Shown here: piece by piece, positions 1 to 15,000 of the stretch | How the letters are laid out: every line of letters starts with the position of its first letter | Position numbering within the stretch: position 1 is the stretch's first letter | Source: Prevotella sp. | GTDB lineage: Bacteria > Bacteroidota > Bacteroidia > Bacteroidales > Bacteroidaceae | Reading direction: 5' to 3' | Assembly: GCA_022641735.1 (NCBI GenBank) | Contig: JALCDQ010000012.1 | Span: 1 to 55,822, forward strand | DNA: 55,822 nt | Made by a program: the position numbers and the translations under genes | Notes under the pieces: model-generated | What the model was told of the DNA's origin: nothing | The model's database searches: none | Seen by the model: only the letters and a program-made list of their open reading frames with translations

Positions 1-3000
1 GCCTTCCATTTTGTGGATGGTGCAAATGAGGAGACGGAGTATAAAGACGACGGCAACGGCAACATGACAAAAGATTTGAACAAGAAAATTTCGCAGATTG
101 AATATAATTGTTTAAATTTGTTTCCGAAGAGACAATATGGGCTTCGTCTCGGCAATTCGAGTAAACTCGATTGCTCTCGGCTTGCACCATATTTGCCGCA
201 GAGGATAAGCTATCAGGACGGCAGCCGTGTCCTCTACACCTATGATGCAGGAGGCGTGAAATTGAGAACGGACTTTCCTTTTTCGGCTTAACCATATTTA
301 ACAGACTGAAATATTGAAAAGCCCATCTGGCGAGGCTTGAAATTTGGAAATCGCTTTTCGATTTAGTATCTTTGCAGACGATAAAAAAGCGCTCTTTGAA
401 ATCATTGCTAAATTGTTCTGATACCTTCAATTTAAACTTATGCAAATTTTGCACAGGTAAAGTTCTCATCAAGTTCACCTTCCTTGAAAACATTTCTAAT
501 ATGCTAGGCTAGTACAGACTAATCTTTTGGAAACGACTCTGCCATCTATTCCTGTGCTATTGCATAGCTTTTGGGCGGTGATAAGACAACTTTCAGATTG
601 TTATCCTCCGTGAACGTTTTGTGACCTATCTGTCAGGTCCTCTGATGTTGTCTGAAATCGGCCATGCGATTGCATTTCTTTCATTGTTCGAAGAAATTGC
701 AATTGGAGAATAAGAGGTGAATTATCGTAGGCGGATACCTCTAATATATATGCACATCGCTGATGACAAAGCTACCTACATGGTCGTTGAGCTTCTTCAC
801 CAACTGACTTCGCATCATGCTGAGGTCTTGTCGGAGAGCAGGATTCTCAATCTTCACATAAAGGGTTTGATTTTTGATAAACTTTTGCGTGGTATATTTC
901 GCAACCATATCGCCCATAATCTGTTCCCAAGAATCAATCAACCGCTTTTGCTTCAACGGTGTCTCCAAGCCTTCTTCCCGAAGAAGTTTGTTGATTACAT
1001 CGGCCAATGTAAGCACTTTCCGCCTAAACATCTTGAGCCTCCTTCCGTTCCTTTATCTCTCCAGCCTCAACGGTGAAGAGCTTATAATCCAAAGCCGAAT
1101 GAGAAAGAATCTTATCGAGATGGTCGCGATTAGTATCTGTGATAAAGATTTGTCCAAAATTTTCACCTGACACGAGTTTCACTATCTGCTCCACACGTTG
1201 GGCATCCAACTTGTCGAAGATGTCATCCAAGAGAAGCAAAGGGGTCGTATTAGAAGCTGTACGACGAAGGAAATCAAACTGAGCGAGTTTCAAGGCCAGC
1301 ACAAAAGTCTTGTTTTGTCCTTGACTACCCTCACGCTTCATCTTATAATCCCCGATGAGCATCTCCAAGTCATCACGATGAACACCATGCAGGGAATAGC
1401 CCACAGCACGGTCTTTCGCCCTGTCACGCTGGATAACCTCCAATAGAGGACCACGCTGGCAATGAGAGATGTAATGCAGGCTCACCTGCTCCTTATCGTC
1501 GGAAATGGTCTGATAAATCGACTGGAAAATAGGAATCAACTCCTTGACAAACGCATCGCGACGCTCAAAAATCTGTTCTCCCTGCGAAGCCATCTCGTTT
1601 TCCCAAATCTCCATGAGAGCAAGGTCGGGCTCCGTCTCCATGCTGAGCAACGCATTGCGTTGTTGCAAGGCCTTATTATAACGAGTGAGTGCATCGAGAT
1701 AAGTATGGTCGTACTGGGAAATCACTACATCCATCAATCGCCGCCGTTCTTCGCTACCACCCTCAATAAGACTGGAATCAGCAGGCGAGACGAAAATCAA
1801 CGGGATAAGACCTATATGTTCCGAAAGACGCTTATATTCCTTTTTGTTGCGTTTGAAATGCTTGCGTACGCCCCGTTTCATCCCGCAATAGACATCCTCC
1901 TCGTCGCCAAGGTCATTCTCATAAATGCCCTCAAGCACGAAAAAGTCCTGCTCATGGGTGATGATTTGAGAATCGATGGGGTTGAAAGCGCTCCGACAGA
2001 AAGAAAGATAATAGAGAGCATCGAGGAAATTAGTCTTTCCCTCGCCGTTCTGACCGATAAGGCAATTCATCTTTGGTGACAAATCTAATGTAGCCTCTCG
2101 AATATTCTTATAGTTTATGATTGATATCTTCCTTAAAATCATCTGCAAAAAATAGTCCTATTTCTGATTTATCAGCGACCTTTCAACTGCAAAGTTAACC
2201 CTTTTATCAATGAAAAACGAAAAAAGTGGGAAATAAATTTCAATATGTGAGATAATTTCTGTAATTTTGCCACGCTTATAGGGGTGAATTGTTTTCACGC
2301 CCTAAAATGGTATCGCAAAAAATAAAAACAAAAATAAAAATAAAATGGCAAACAAAAAACAACAAGCACCCGCTAATGAGGCGCTGAACATTTCAGAGGC
2401 TTTTGTCACAAAGTACAAGAAGCCCATCATCGTTGTGGTCGTTGCTCTGCTCGTAATCATTGCAGGCATCTTCAGCTACAAGTACTTCCTTTCAGGCCCT
2501 CGTGAGGAAAAGGCAAGCACCGCACTCGGCATCGGTCAGGAGTATTTCAATAATGAAATGTTTGACAAAGCTCTCAATGGAGATGGTGTCAACTATGCAG
2601 GTTTCGCAAAAATCGCTGATGACTATAGCGGTACCAAAGCAGCAAACTTGGCTAATCTCTATGCTGGACTTTGCTATGCAAACCTCAACAAATGGCAGGA
2701 AGCCGTGAAATATTTGGATGAATATTCTCCATCAGATGATGCTATGGTCAGCCCTGCCGCTATTGGCGCTCTGGGCAATGCCTATGCTCACGTGAATGAA
2801 CTCGACAAGGCCGTAGACAATTTGAAGAAAGCAGCCGACATGGCTGACTCTGAGTCTAAGGACGGAGCTAATCTTAGCCTCTCTCCAACATTCTTGCTTC
2901 AGGCTGCTGAGATTCTCGAAAGTCAAGGTAAGACTGAGGATGCTCTGGAAATCTATCAGAATATCAAGAAGAAATATGTCAATGCCTCTCTCGTTCAGAG

Positions 3001-6000
3001 TCAGGAGATTGACAAATATATCGAACGTGCACAGGACAAATAATGGCTACTGCATTACACAATCTTTCTGATTATGACTTCGACAAAGTTCCTGATGCCA
3101 GCAATATGTGCTTCGGAATTGTAGTCGCAGAATGGAATAAAGAAATCACAGGAGCGCTCCTCAACGGTGCTGTAAAAACACTTGAAAAGCATGGTTGTCT
3201 GCCTGAAAACATTCATGTGAAAACTGTGCCAGGGAGTTTTGAACTCGTTTATGGAGCCCAACAAATGACAAAGAACGATGGATTTGATGCTGTCATCATC
3301 TTAGGATGTGTCATTCGAGGCGATACTCCCCATTTTGATTATATCTGTCAAGGCGTCACTTATGGCATAGCCCGTCTGAATGCCTCCCAGAATATTCCTG
3401 TCATCTATGGTCTTCTCACTACCAATAACCTTGAGCAAGCTCAGGAAAGAAGTGGCGGGAAACTCGGAAACAAAGGTGATGAGTGTGCCGTGGATGCCAT
3501 CAAGATGGCTAAATTCTGATTCGGAGAAAGATTAGTGGCAAGAGTCTTTTTATAGACTTTGCAACGATAGATTTTGAAACGGCAAACGTTAAGTTTGCAA
3601 TGTGGGTGTGGTGATAGTAGAGAATGGAGAGAAATCCGATTCGTACTATCACTTCATTCGTCTTAGAGAACCATCGCAAAATAGATATGAGCCGACAGAT
3701 ACATAGCATGGAAGACTTGGAACATCTCATTGAAGAGATGGGCTTTCTCCCTTTCTTCTGGAATGGGATAGAGGGATTTTCTGTAGCTGATGTCACTCCT
3801 GCTGAATATTGGTTTCCCGAAGAAGGTGATGGCGTATGGGAATGGAAAGGGCCTATCATCATCGATGGAGGATTTGCTTATGGAAAGTTCTTTGAAAATA
3901 AAGCGGGATTCATCAGCATGGATTGGTTCCCGGACTTTCTCAACTATCGTCGGCACGCTTATAAACTTTCAAACCAAGAAAGAAAGATATTGACCGTTCT
4001 CAAGGAACATCAATCCCTGCTTTCCAAAGAGCTCAAGAAAGAATGTGGCTACATAAAGCCTCATCTGCCAAGAGCTCATAATCCTTTGGAAAAACTGCTG
4101 AATAAGGAGACGATGGCGGTTGTCAAGAAGCCAAAAGACCATAAGGAATCTTTCGAAACGGCCATCACTCGATTGCAGATGAGTGCCAACGTGCTCACGG
4201 CCGACTTTGAATATAATTACGACAAACAAGGAAAACGATATGGATGGGGAGTGGCCAGATATTGCACACCTGAGGACTTTTTCGGAGAAGAGAACTTCAC
4301 TCACATCGAAAGAAAGCCCGAAGAATCGGCACAGAGGATTCATGAATATCTCCGTAAATTGCTTCCTTATGCCTCAGAACAACAACTCATTAAAATAATA
4401 GGATAGATATGAAATTGATACATTTGCTTCAAGCTTACAACTTTGATGAATTGATGCCAATCATCAACGACATGTTTCCCGGAACCAACAAGTTCCGTGA
4501 TTCTCTCGAACAGGCTTACAATCTCATGCTCGGCATGAAACCTGTAGACTCCAAGAAAGCCATCAGATACAAGATTCTCCATGACGACCGAAGCAGCGAC
4601 TCTTATATGGGAGCCGAGGATGCGGACTTTAATTCCACATGGGACGTTTGCCTTGGGAAAGATGTCACAAGAGAGAAAGGCGTTGACCTGAGCGATGACG
4701 AACTTGCCGCCAATTGCCTCGTAAACCTTTGTTTGTTAGGACGCTACCCTGCCTCTTTTGAAAGTGCCCACAAACAAATGATTAAAGGATAGGCATTTCG
4801 CTACGATTCCACTTGTTTACGACTGGTTGTCACCTCGTTGACAAGGTACACGATATTCATATAATCAATCCCTGAATTGGCCTGCAAACCAATCTCACAG
4901 GTACGACTATTTGAATATCCCATTTCGATTTCTTCGGCTTCAATCTGCGGACGAAGTTTGCGAAGCGCATAACGATTCAACTCGGGATGGGTAAATCCTT
5001 TGTCTCCCGCAAACGCACAACAACCGATACCATCGGGAACGAGTACAGAACTGGTGCATCGATGAGCCAAAGCAACCATCTGATTGGCAAGTCCCATCTC
5101 ACGTGTAGAACATGTAATATGAATGGCTATCTTGCGGTCGATAGGATGGAAATCCAACTTATCCAGCAGGAATGTATTGATAAATTCCACCGGCTCATAA
5201 AGTTTCAGTTCCTTGATGGTATTCTTCATGCGATGCAAACATGGACTTTGGTCGCATAATACAGGGTAACGACCGTTGTCACTGGCCATCAAGAGCGCTT
5301 CCTTCAATTCTTGAGTCTTCTTGTCGGCAATGTCCAACATTCCCTTACTTTCCCATATCTGACCGCAACAGAGTTTATTCATTTCCTGCGGGAAGATGAC
5401 TTCATAGCCTGCTTTCTGCAACAAATCAACGGTTTCATCAACCACCGACCTCGTTACAGGAGCGCCCTTCGGAAGGCCCATTGTCTGGTTGATACAACTC
5501 GGAAGATAGACCACCTTCAACTCCGTTTCTGTCTTTTTCGGAATATTGTCTTCATCGGGTTGCCTCAATTTCTTAGGCATAGCGGTAGTCCATAGCGGCA
5601 ATCCAGCCTTATGAAGGACATTGCAAATAGCCGTCATACACTTGGAACCGAGTAGCGCATGGCCAATGTTTGCCATGCCGAGCAATACCCGCACCGCTGA
5701 TTTCATCGACTTCATGTTACTTGCAGCGATGCTACCCATCTTGTAAGCAACGGGCTTTTTCAACATCTGAGTTTGTCGGATGAGATGCGTCAACTCACCT
5801 GTGTTTATCTTCATCGGACACGATGTGGCGCATAAACCATCAGAGGCACATGTCGTATTCCCGAAATATTGATAGAGCAGCTTGAGTTTCCGAAGACGCT
5901 CAGGTTCGTTGCCCGTCGTCTCAAGGCGCAATATTTCCCGTTGGGTAGCTATTCTCATGCGGGATGAAAGACTAAAGCCACAACTGACACAATTGACCTC

Positions 6001-9000
6001 ACAGAAGCCACATTCTATACATTTATTGGCCTTTTTGACGTCTTCCACCATGGCTTTGAAGGATGGAGAGTCAAGTAATCTATCGGGAACACCGCTTTCC
6101 TTCAACAATGGATAGTTGAGTTCAGGCAACAGTTTGAGGTGCTCGATGAAGCAATTCGGGTCATCATTGAATATCACTCCAGGGTTTAAAAGGCCGTCAG
6201 GGTCGAAGATGTTCTTCAATTCCTTCATGACGGAATACGCCTCTTCGCCCCATTCGAATTTGACGAATGGCGCCATATTGCGGCCTGTTCCGTGCTCTGC
6301 TTTCAATGAACCGTCATATTCTTGGATGACAAGACGGGCCACATCGTGCATCATATTGCTATAGCGCTGTATCTCCTCGTCCTTGCTGAAACTTTGATTC
6401 AGGATGAAATGATAGTTTCCCTCAAAGGCATGCCCATAGATACAGGCATCCTGATAATGATGGTCTTTAATCAGTTTCTGCAATTTCACGGTGGCTTCGG
6501 GCAAGTCTTCGATATGGAAAGCGACGTCTTCTATCAGGCAGGAAGTGCCCACTGGGCGCGTGCCTCCTACGGATGGGAAGATTCCAGAACGTATTGCCCA
6601 ATATTTGCCATAGATGGCGGGGTCTTCAGTGAACGTTGCGGGCACGTAGAGAGAAAACTTTCCAAGGCATGCCATGATAGCATTTATCTTCTGATGAAGC
6701 TCTTCATGCGTGGTTGCCTTTGTCTCCGTGAGGATTGCCGTGAGGTTATGATAGTCGCCCACAGCCACTCCCGGCACCTTTCCCGCATCCACATCCTTCT
6801 GATATTGCAGGTAGATAGGGTCGTTGACCGATGCCAGCGACATATAATCGAGCATCTCCGCACTCTTCACCATCAGGTCTTCGGCACTCATTTTCATGTC
6901 TGCCGCCGTGGCCTTCAGTTGTTTCAAGGCGACCACGGCATTACAACTCTCCTTCATCGTGAAGAAATATACCATGGCTGAAGCTCTGAACGGATAGTCG
7001 TTGAGGGTGCGCATCGTCACCTCGCTAAGGAACGCGAGCGTGCCTTCCGACCCCACAATAGAATGCGCGATAATGTCGAATGGGTCGTCATAAGCGACCA
7101 GCGGACGGATATTCAGTCCCGTCACGTTCTTGATGCTGTATTTATAACGGATGCGCTCAGCAAGTTTCTGATTGCTCCGAACCTTATCGCGCAGGTCCTC
7201 AATCTTCTGGATAAACTCGGGATGAGTCTGTCTGAAGTCATTTCTGCTGCCTTCATCGCCAGTGTCGAGAATCGTTCCATCGGTCAAAACCAACCGTGCC
7301 GAGAGGAGCATACGGTCGCTATTTGCATGCACGCCACAATTCATTCCAGAGGCATTATTGCACACGATACCCCCCACCATAGCGCTTCCGATGGAGGCAG
7401 GGTCTGGCGGAAACACCTTGCCATAAGGCTTCAGAATCTCGTTGACCTTCGCTCCCACCAAGCCAGGTTGCAGTCGTATGCTTTCGTGGTCTTCGTCTAT
7501 CTCATAGTTTTCCCAATGCTTTCCCGCCACGATGAGCACCGAGTCGCTCACGCTCTGACCAGAAAGTGAGGTGCCGGCGGCCCTAAACGTAAAGGGCAAA
7601 TGATATTTCTTGCAAGCGCCGATGATGCTCGCCACCTGCTCTTCATCGTCTGAACGCACGACAACACGCGGTATCATGCGATAGAAACTGGCATCAGTGC
7701 CCCAGCCGAGAGTACGCAACTCGTCGGTATATATTTGGTTCTTCTTGACAAATCGAGAGATTTCTTTCACGAAACTCTCATAGTCCTTTTGATTTTCCAT
7801 AACTTCCAGTTAATAGATTTGCATACAAATTTACTAAAATAATCAATACCATGGGCATGGATTCGCCATTTTTCTTTGTTAAAATTTTTACTCCGAGTCT
7901 GCCAAACGGCATTCTTTGACAAGGATAATCCCAGTTGACAGGAAGGCTATCAACGACCCCTTTGCAAACCGCCTGCCACAAAGGGCTGAGTAAATCAGGC
8001 TGTTTCATCGAGTAAATCAGGCTGATTTACAACATGAATCAGACTGTTTTACAACGTAAACAACGATTAAAAGAAAAACAGGTAATATCCTTTTAGCGAA
8101 TAGAACATCATTCTATATTTCTCAAAGGGATATTCCCGACCTTCCAAAAGGTCATGAAAAGGCAAAAAATAAGGGAGAGACCCTTGAGCCTCTCCCCATG
8201 TTTATGCAAAGTTTTGACAATCAATCCAATCGTTGAAGACCGCTTTCAGCAAGTCTATCTATGACCTCCGCTGGCCCTATTGGTCGTTGATGGAGTCGAA
8301 GAAGGCTGCTGACGAGATGGTGAAGAAGGATAACTTGGCTGAGTAGTCGTCGTTGCCGGTCTGCTCACCGATGGCGTGTAGCCTGTTGAGCGACCACCGA
8401 AAGAAGACGAGTTATTCGTGCTTCCGTTGCTTCTCGATGGTGCATAGCCCTGCGAATTATCGTTGCTACGAGTGGTATTCATGTTCGTATTGTTCTGATT
8501 ATATCCTGTAGAGCGACCTCCGAAAGCGCCGTTGTTCTGGTAATTGCCGTTGCTACGAGTGGTATTCGTGTTCGTATTGTTCTGATTATATCCTGTAGAG
8601 CGACCTCCGAAAGCACCGTTGTTCTGCGTATTGCCGTTGCTACGGGTATTATTCATGTTCGTATTGTTCTGATTATATCCCGTTGAGCGACCTCCGAAAG
8701 CACCGTTGTTCTGGTAATTGCCGTTGCTACGGGTGTTGGAAGAACCGCCATAAGAAGACGTATTGCGCTGTATTGCCGTGCCATCAGTACGCCCGCCGAA
8801 GGTACGCTTTGAATAATAGCTCACATCCGAGCGGTTGTGGCCACCGCGATAAGACGAATAGTTGCTTGGACGCTGATAATAATAGTAAGACGGGTCGTCA
8901 TACCTATTATATATATAGTAGTTCAAACTATTGTCATACCAATACACAGGACGATAGAAATAGCTATCGCTCAGGTAGCGGTCATACTGATAAGAGGAGA

Positions 9001-12000
9001 GCACATACTGCAAATCAGAGTTACGGCGAGCCCAATAGCTGCCGTAAAGGTCGTTGTAGTTAGAGAGATTGAGCAGATAATCGAGGTTAATCTCATAAGC
9101 TGCATCATATTGGGCACTATTGAGACCCAGCTCATAGGCCATCTTATCCGAAAGATAGAGTGCCTGCTGGCGAGCCTCACTGTAACTCATAAGCCCATAG
9201 TTATTGTTGTCGCCATAGGAATATGTATCATTATAACCTGCTGTAGAACCGCCTACGCTGAAGAAGGTACCGCATGATGTTAAGCCCATCACTATCGTCA
9301 TAAGACTTACTATTTTAACCATATTCTTTTTCATGACAGTATGTTTTTAAATTGTTATTGATTTCTTGTTCTTTTTTATACTGCAAAGATAGTTATAATT
9401 TCTTATTCTCCGATAGGATTTATCCTAAAAAATGAGGGGAGAATCCCTATTTCTTACGGCCTTATCGGGAATAATCCATCTGCATCACACCCGCTCCGTT
9501 GGTCTGAATATACAGCTTATTGCCATACATGTCGCAATCTTCCATCTCGTGCTTGAAGGTTTGCGACATATCAATCACTTGCGTCATCTTGTGCTTGCGC
9601 AGGTTCCACACGTAGATAACGCTCGGCGTTGTCTTTGCTCCAAAACCTGTCGGGAGGATGAGGTTGCCTTTATAGATGTGGGCGCCCTGCCCTATCACCT
9701 GCGAAGGATATGTTTTATCGTAATCCTCCACAGTATAAGTCTCGAGGCAATCTTTCATCGTCAGGTGCACTTCGGGCCCGTCCTTGAGTTGTGGAAGACG
9801 GAAGCGGATGATGCGCAAGCGGTTGTTTGGGTCCAGATTGGCTACCGTATTGCCATAGCCCACGAATTCTTTGCGTTGGCAATCAATGACCCATTGCAGG
9901 GCATAACCAAAGAGATGGTCGGTGTCTTCAAAGATGATTCGTTGCACCGTCTCGGCCTTTCCGTCGGTATGGATGCGCTCCACATAGCACACATCCTTCA
10001 TCCCGTCAATGGTTCTCTTGAAGCATTGCGACACATAGAGCACGGGCATAGGGTCGCTTGGGTCATATTTCTCAAGCCCGAAACTGGCTATATTGGCGTG
10101 GTTTGTCTTCGCATGACTGCCCAAAGGGAATGTTTCCGTCAGCTTGGTGAAGCCTGGAAGCGAATAGAGCGTTGCCCATCCGGTGTTCTGAAGGCTAATC
10201 ATATAGTTGCCATAGATGGCCATTCCCTGATAGCCTTCTCCTTTCAAGCCCTGCAAAGGGGCTGCATTGGTGAAACTCTGCTCTGAAAGATGGAGCGTAG
10301 AACAACTTGTCAGGCCGAGCAAAAGCAATGCCTGCAAGAAGATAATGTTCAGTTTTTTCATTTTAAATATTGTTCTTAAGGTTTATATTGACATGTTTTC
10401 CCGCCGTCAGATGGCTTCATTTTCGTCGTCACTCGATGATTTTTCCACGGCACCGGTGTCCAATTGGCTATCCTTGCTGATGGTCACGCCGCCCTGTCGG
10501 GATATCTTCAAGACCAGCGGCACATAGTCATCACTCGACGTATCAGGCGACCCCACGCTGGCTGCAAACACCAGATTGTCCCCTTCGGCCTTATCGAAAA
10601 CGATGCCCAAGAGGGCTCCTTTCTTGCTGTAGTTTGCATCGATATAAGATGAGAAATCAGCTTTCGTAAACTCTCTTTTGAAAAATTCGCTCCCGTCTTT
10701 ACGCAAGATTTGCAACGTGATGCGGTTGTCATAATATTTCTGAGCACCTTCCGAGATGACTGGAAGGGAGGCATCGGCACGGAAATCAATGTTTATCTTA
10801 TAGGTAGAGCCTATCCATTGCGCGGAATTCTGCTGTTTGTAATCTCCCATTTTCTGAGTTTTGGCAGGTTTGGCGATGACCGGCTTATGGGCAATAATAT
10901 CGTTAGAGGGCTTCTTCCCACCACAGGAAGCCATCGTAAATGCTCCTAAAAGCAAAATCGCAAGAAACCAAATGTTCTTCATTTTCTCATTTTTTTGATT
11001 ATTCGGCAAAGATAATAAAAAAATATAACATAACAAAAAGACACTCCTAAAATATTAGAAGTGCCTTTCCTAAACAACAATCTTACCTATTGAATCTGTC
11101 TTACGATATAATAAAAGCTCACATTCTCTTATTTGTTTTCGGTCTGCTCGTCCTTCTGGCATTTTCCGCAGCAACCGCCTTTTTCGCCTTTCTGGCCTTC
11201 ATGACCACGATGCATGCCTTGCATACGACTCTTCATGTCAGTCTGATATTGAGCAAACTTCTCATCACCCATGATTTCTTTGAGCGCCTTGTCATAAGCC
11301 TCATGGTTCTTCTTCATCTCCTCGAAATTCTCTTTCATGGCTCCTTCGCCAGGCCATTTGGTCTTATCCTTGCATTCAGGAGCATTCTCCTTGTGCATCG
11401 TAGAATCCTTCATCATCTGAGGACCATGACCCATATACTTGAGGCCACGTGGCATCGGACGCATTTCAGGCATCTTGTCAGCATACTCTTCATTGAGTTT
11501 CTGAAGTTGAGCAGCCTGTGCATCGGTCAAGCTATACTGCTTCACCATCTGCTCGGTGCGCTTCTTCGTCATCTCGGTCTTGTCACATTTCTTGCCACAA
11601 TTTGGCTTTTCTTCCTGTGCAAAGGCAACTGTGCTCATTGCAAAGACGGCCACGAGGGCCAAAATCATTTTTTTCATACCTATTTATTTTTATTTGTTAT
11701 CTATTGCCCTCCTTATGGAGCGTTTACTGTTTGTTTGACGAAGAGGGACTCAAAAAGTTTAATCTGTCCGTAAATTTTAAAGGTCTTTACAACTGATTTG
11801 ACATTTTTTTATTATCTTTGCGCTGATTTTACAACACATCAAGATGAAAAGACGGCTCCTATATTACACCTTATTTATAATAATCCTTGCGTCCTGCTCC
11901 GGCAAAAAGACGGAAACGGTGACCAAGAACATCGACACCATCCCCATGATGGTGATGCAGATACAGAAATGCTCACGCCTCTATACGGCTGAATATCAGA

Positions 12001-15000
12001 TACATAAGATTATCACCCACGATGACACGAAGAAACTTTCGGGGTCGATAATGGATAAGAACTTCAGCATCAACCTGCCTTTAGGCAAGCGCAAGATTGC
12101 CATTCCGATGGATGCTACGGTGAAAGCCTACGTTGACTTCAGTGATTTCAGCAAGAGCAATATCCACCGGAAGGGACAAAAGATAGAGATTATATTGCCC
12201 GACCCGAGGATAGCCCTCACCAGCACGCGCATCGACCATCAAGAGGTGAAACAGCACGTGGCCCTCATGCGCGGCAACTTCAGTGATGAGGAGCTTTCCA
12301 ATTATGAGCGACAAGGCCGCGATGCCATCATCAAGAGCCTGCCTGAACTCGGCATTGTCGACATGGCGAGGGCAAGTGCAGCCCGCACGCTGATACCCAT
12401 GATGGTGCAGATGGGCTATAAGCAGGAGGACATCACCATCACTTTCCGCAAGAAATTCACCATCGATGACCTGCAAACGCTCTTCGATAAAACCACGATA
12501 GAAAATGGAAAAGCAATCAAGTAACTTCTATGATACGTTGAAATGGCTCATCGGCCGCATCTCGCTCACCGTCTGGATGATTATCGCCTCCGTGCTCTTG
12601 CTGGCCTTTGTGGTGATTTTCGGCCTCGTATGGCTCAATAAAGACAACCACATCAGCCTCGAAGAGAACGACAAGATAGAACTCTCGCCCACGCAGGTAA
12701 GGTCGATTGAGAACATCGGAGAATGGGAATTCCTCGCCATCAGCGATGAGGAACTCATCGACACCGTGCGCCGCGGCTTCTTCGGCGATGACGAATTGTC
12801 GAGAATCTATTATGGAACGCTTCGCCTCGGAGTGAATCTCCATGAGGCCAAACCCGGTTGGATAAAGGTCGAAAAGGACACGATTACGGCCACATTGCCC
12901 CCTATCAAACTCCTCGACAACGACTTTATCGACGAGGCAAAGACGCAATCGTTCTATGAAGACGGGTCATGGAGCGAGGCCGACAGGGCCGCCCTCTACA
13001 AGAAGGCTTATCAGAAGATGAAGCAGCGTTGCATGAACAAGCAGAACATAGCAAGCGCCGAGCAGAACGCCGCCGACCAGTTCGACCGCCTCCTGCGCTC
13101 GATGGGCTATGAGAATGTGAAGGTCAGATTCAATAAAAGCAATCAATAACAGGCTCGAAAACAACTGATGGAGATTACAAACACGGTTTGTAACCACGTT
13201 ACAAACGGCTTGTAACGTCATTACACGCTACTTGTAACGTGATTACAAGCCGTGTGTAATCTGGTCATTAACCGCTTTTCAGATAGTCGTTAATCACTTT
13301 TGAGGTCGGCATCAGCCGTTTTCGAGGCCGCTATTCCTTATTTTTGAGGGATTGGCAAATAACTTTTAACAAATTGGGGAATGGTTTTCCAGCCAGTTCA
13401 ATCAGGCATTTTTCTTGGAAGACTCGCGTATCTTCAGAATCATCGGGACGATTTTCTGATAGAGTTTCTTGTCTCCCTCGATGTGCTGAAGCAGCAATTC
13501 AAAGGCCTCACGGCCCTGCATGTGGGCCTGGTCTTTGATGACCGACAGGTTGGGAGTTACCGCCGTGGCCGTCTCATCAGCCGAAAAGCCCATGATGGCG
13601 ACGTCTTCAGGGATGTGCAGGTGCATGGATTTGATGGCATCGAAAGCGGCAAATGTGAGGATGTTGTTCACTGCCAAGATAGCATCGGGGCGGTTTTCCT
13701 GACTCAAGAGAGCCATCGTGGACGCCCGTGCTTCCGTAAAATCAAAGTTGCCATTGATGACGATGGTGCGGTCGACAGGCATCTTGGCGTCTTTCAAAGC
13801 TTGCAGATAACCATGCTTGCGACGCCTCGCCATGTCCAAATGATTAGGTCCGCCGAGGAACGCTATCCGCTTGCAACCCTGCTCTATGAGATGAGTGGTG
13901 GCCTTGTAAGCCGCCGCCATATCGTCGCTAACCACTTGCGAGAACTTGTCGGGAAGGCAGGTACGGGCGAAAAAGACGACGGGTATCTCCATGTCATATA
14001 GTTTCCGATACCACGAATAGTCGATGGTGTCCTGCGCAATACACGCGATGATGCCTTCCACATGCAACGAAATGAAGTTGTCGATGGCCCTTTCTTCCTC
14101 CAGATGACTCTCATGAGAGTTGGCGGGAATCACGAAATAACCATGCTGAAGAGCACTGTCTTCGATGCCATCCAACACTGATGCGAAGAAATGAGTGACC
14201 TGATTAGGGGCTATCACACCGATGAGATGGGTGGATTCCTTGCGCAGACTCTGGGCAAAAGGATTGGGCTGATAGTTCAGTTCCTTGGCAAGCGACTTGA
14301 TGCGACGCTTCATCTCAGCGCCTATCTCAGGACTATTGCGCAAGGCGCGAGACACCGTTGCGGCGCTCACTCCCAGCTTTTGGGCTAAGTCTTTTAAGGA
14401 TATATGGTGGTTGGACATGGGAAGATAATAGTTAATAATTAATAGGTAATAGTTAAGAGTCGGCAAATTGACGAGTTGAACTCAAGAACAAAGCCATCAC
14501 TTTTCCCTCCCTTCCCCTTTCGGGGAGGGTTGGGGAAAGGCCTTGAGGGGAACCATTCACAACCCTTTTACATCGAAAAGAGCTGCTCATCCTCCACATC
14601 ACAATGGGTAAAGCCCATCTCCTTGGCCTTTTCGGCATCCATTGCATAATACACAACATCAGCCTCCACACACACTTCAGCGTTGTTGTTCTCGATGGTT
14701 GCCTTCATGGTGACGAAGTTGCGATGGCTTTCGGTGATGTGAGCCTTGATGGTGAGCTGGGCCTCATCTGTCTTCACAGGGTGCTTATAGTGAACGTCGA
14801 GGCGCACGGTCATGCCCGTAGTCTGCACTTTGCGCGTGATTACCCATCCGCAAGTCTCATCGATGAGGGTGGAAAGAATGCCCCCATGCATCGTGCCCAG
14901 CCATCCCTGATAATGCTCGGAGGGCCGCCAGAAGGAAATAATGTCGTCACCATCCTCAAAGAACTCCATGTGGAGCCCTATCGGATTATCGGGAGAACAA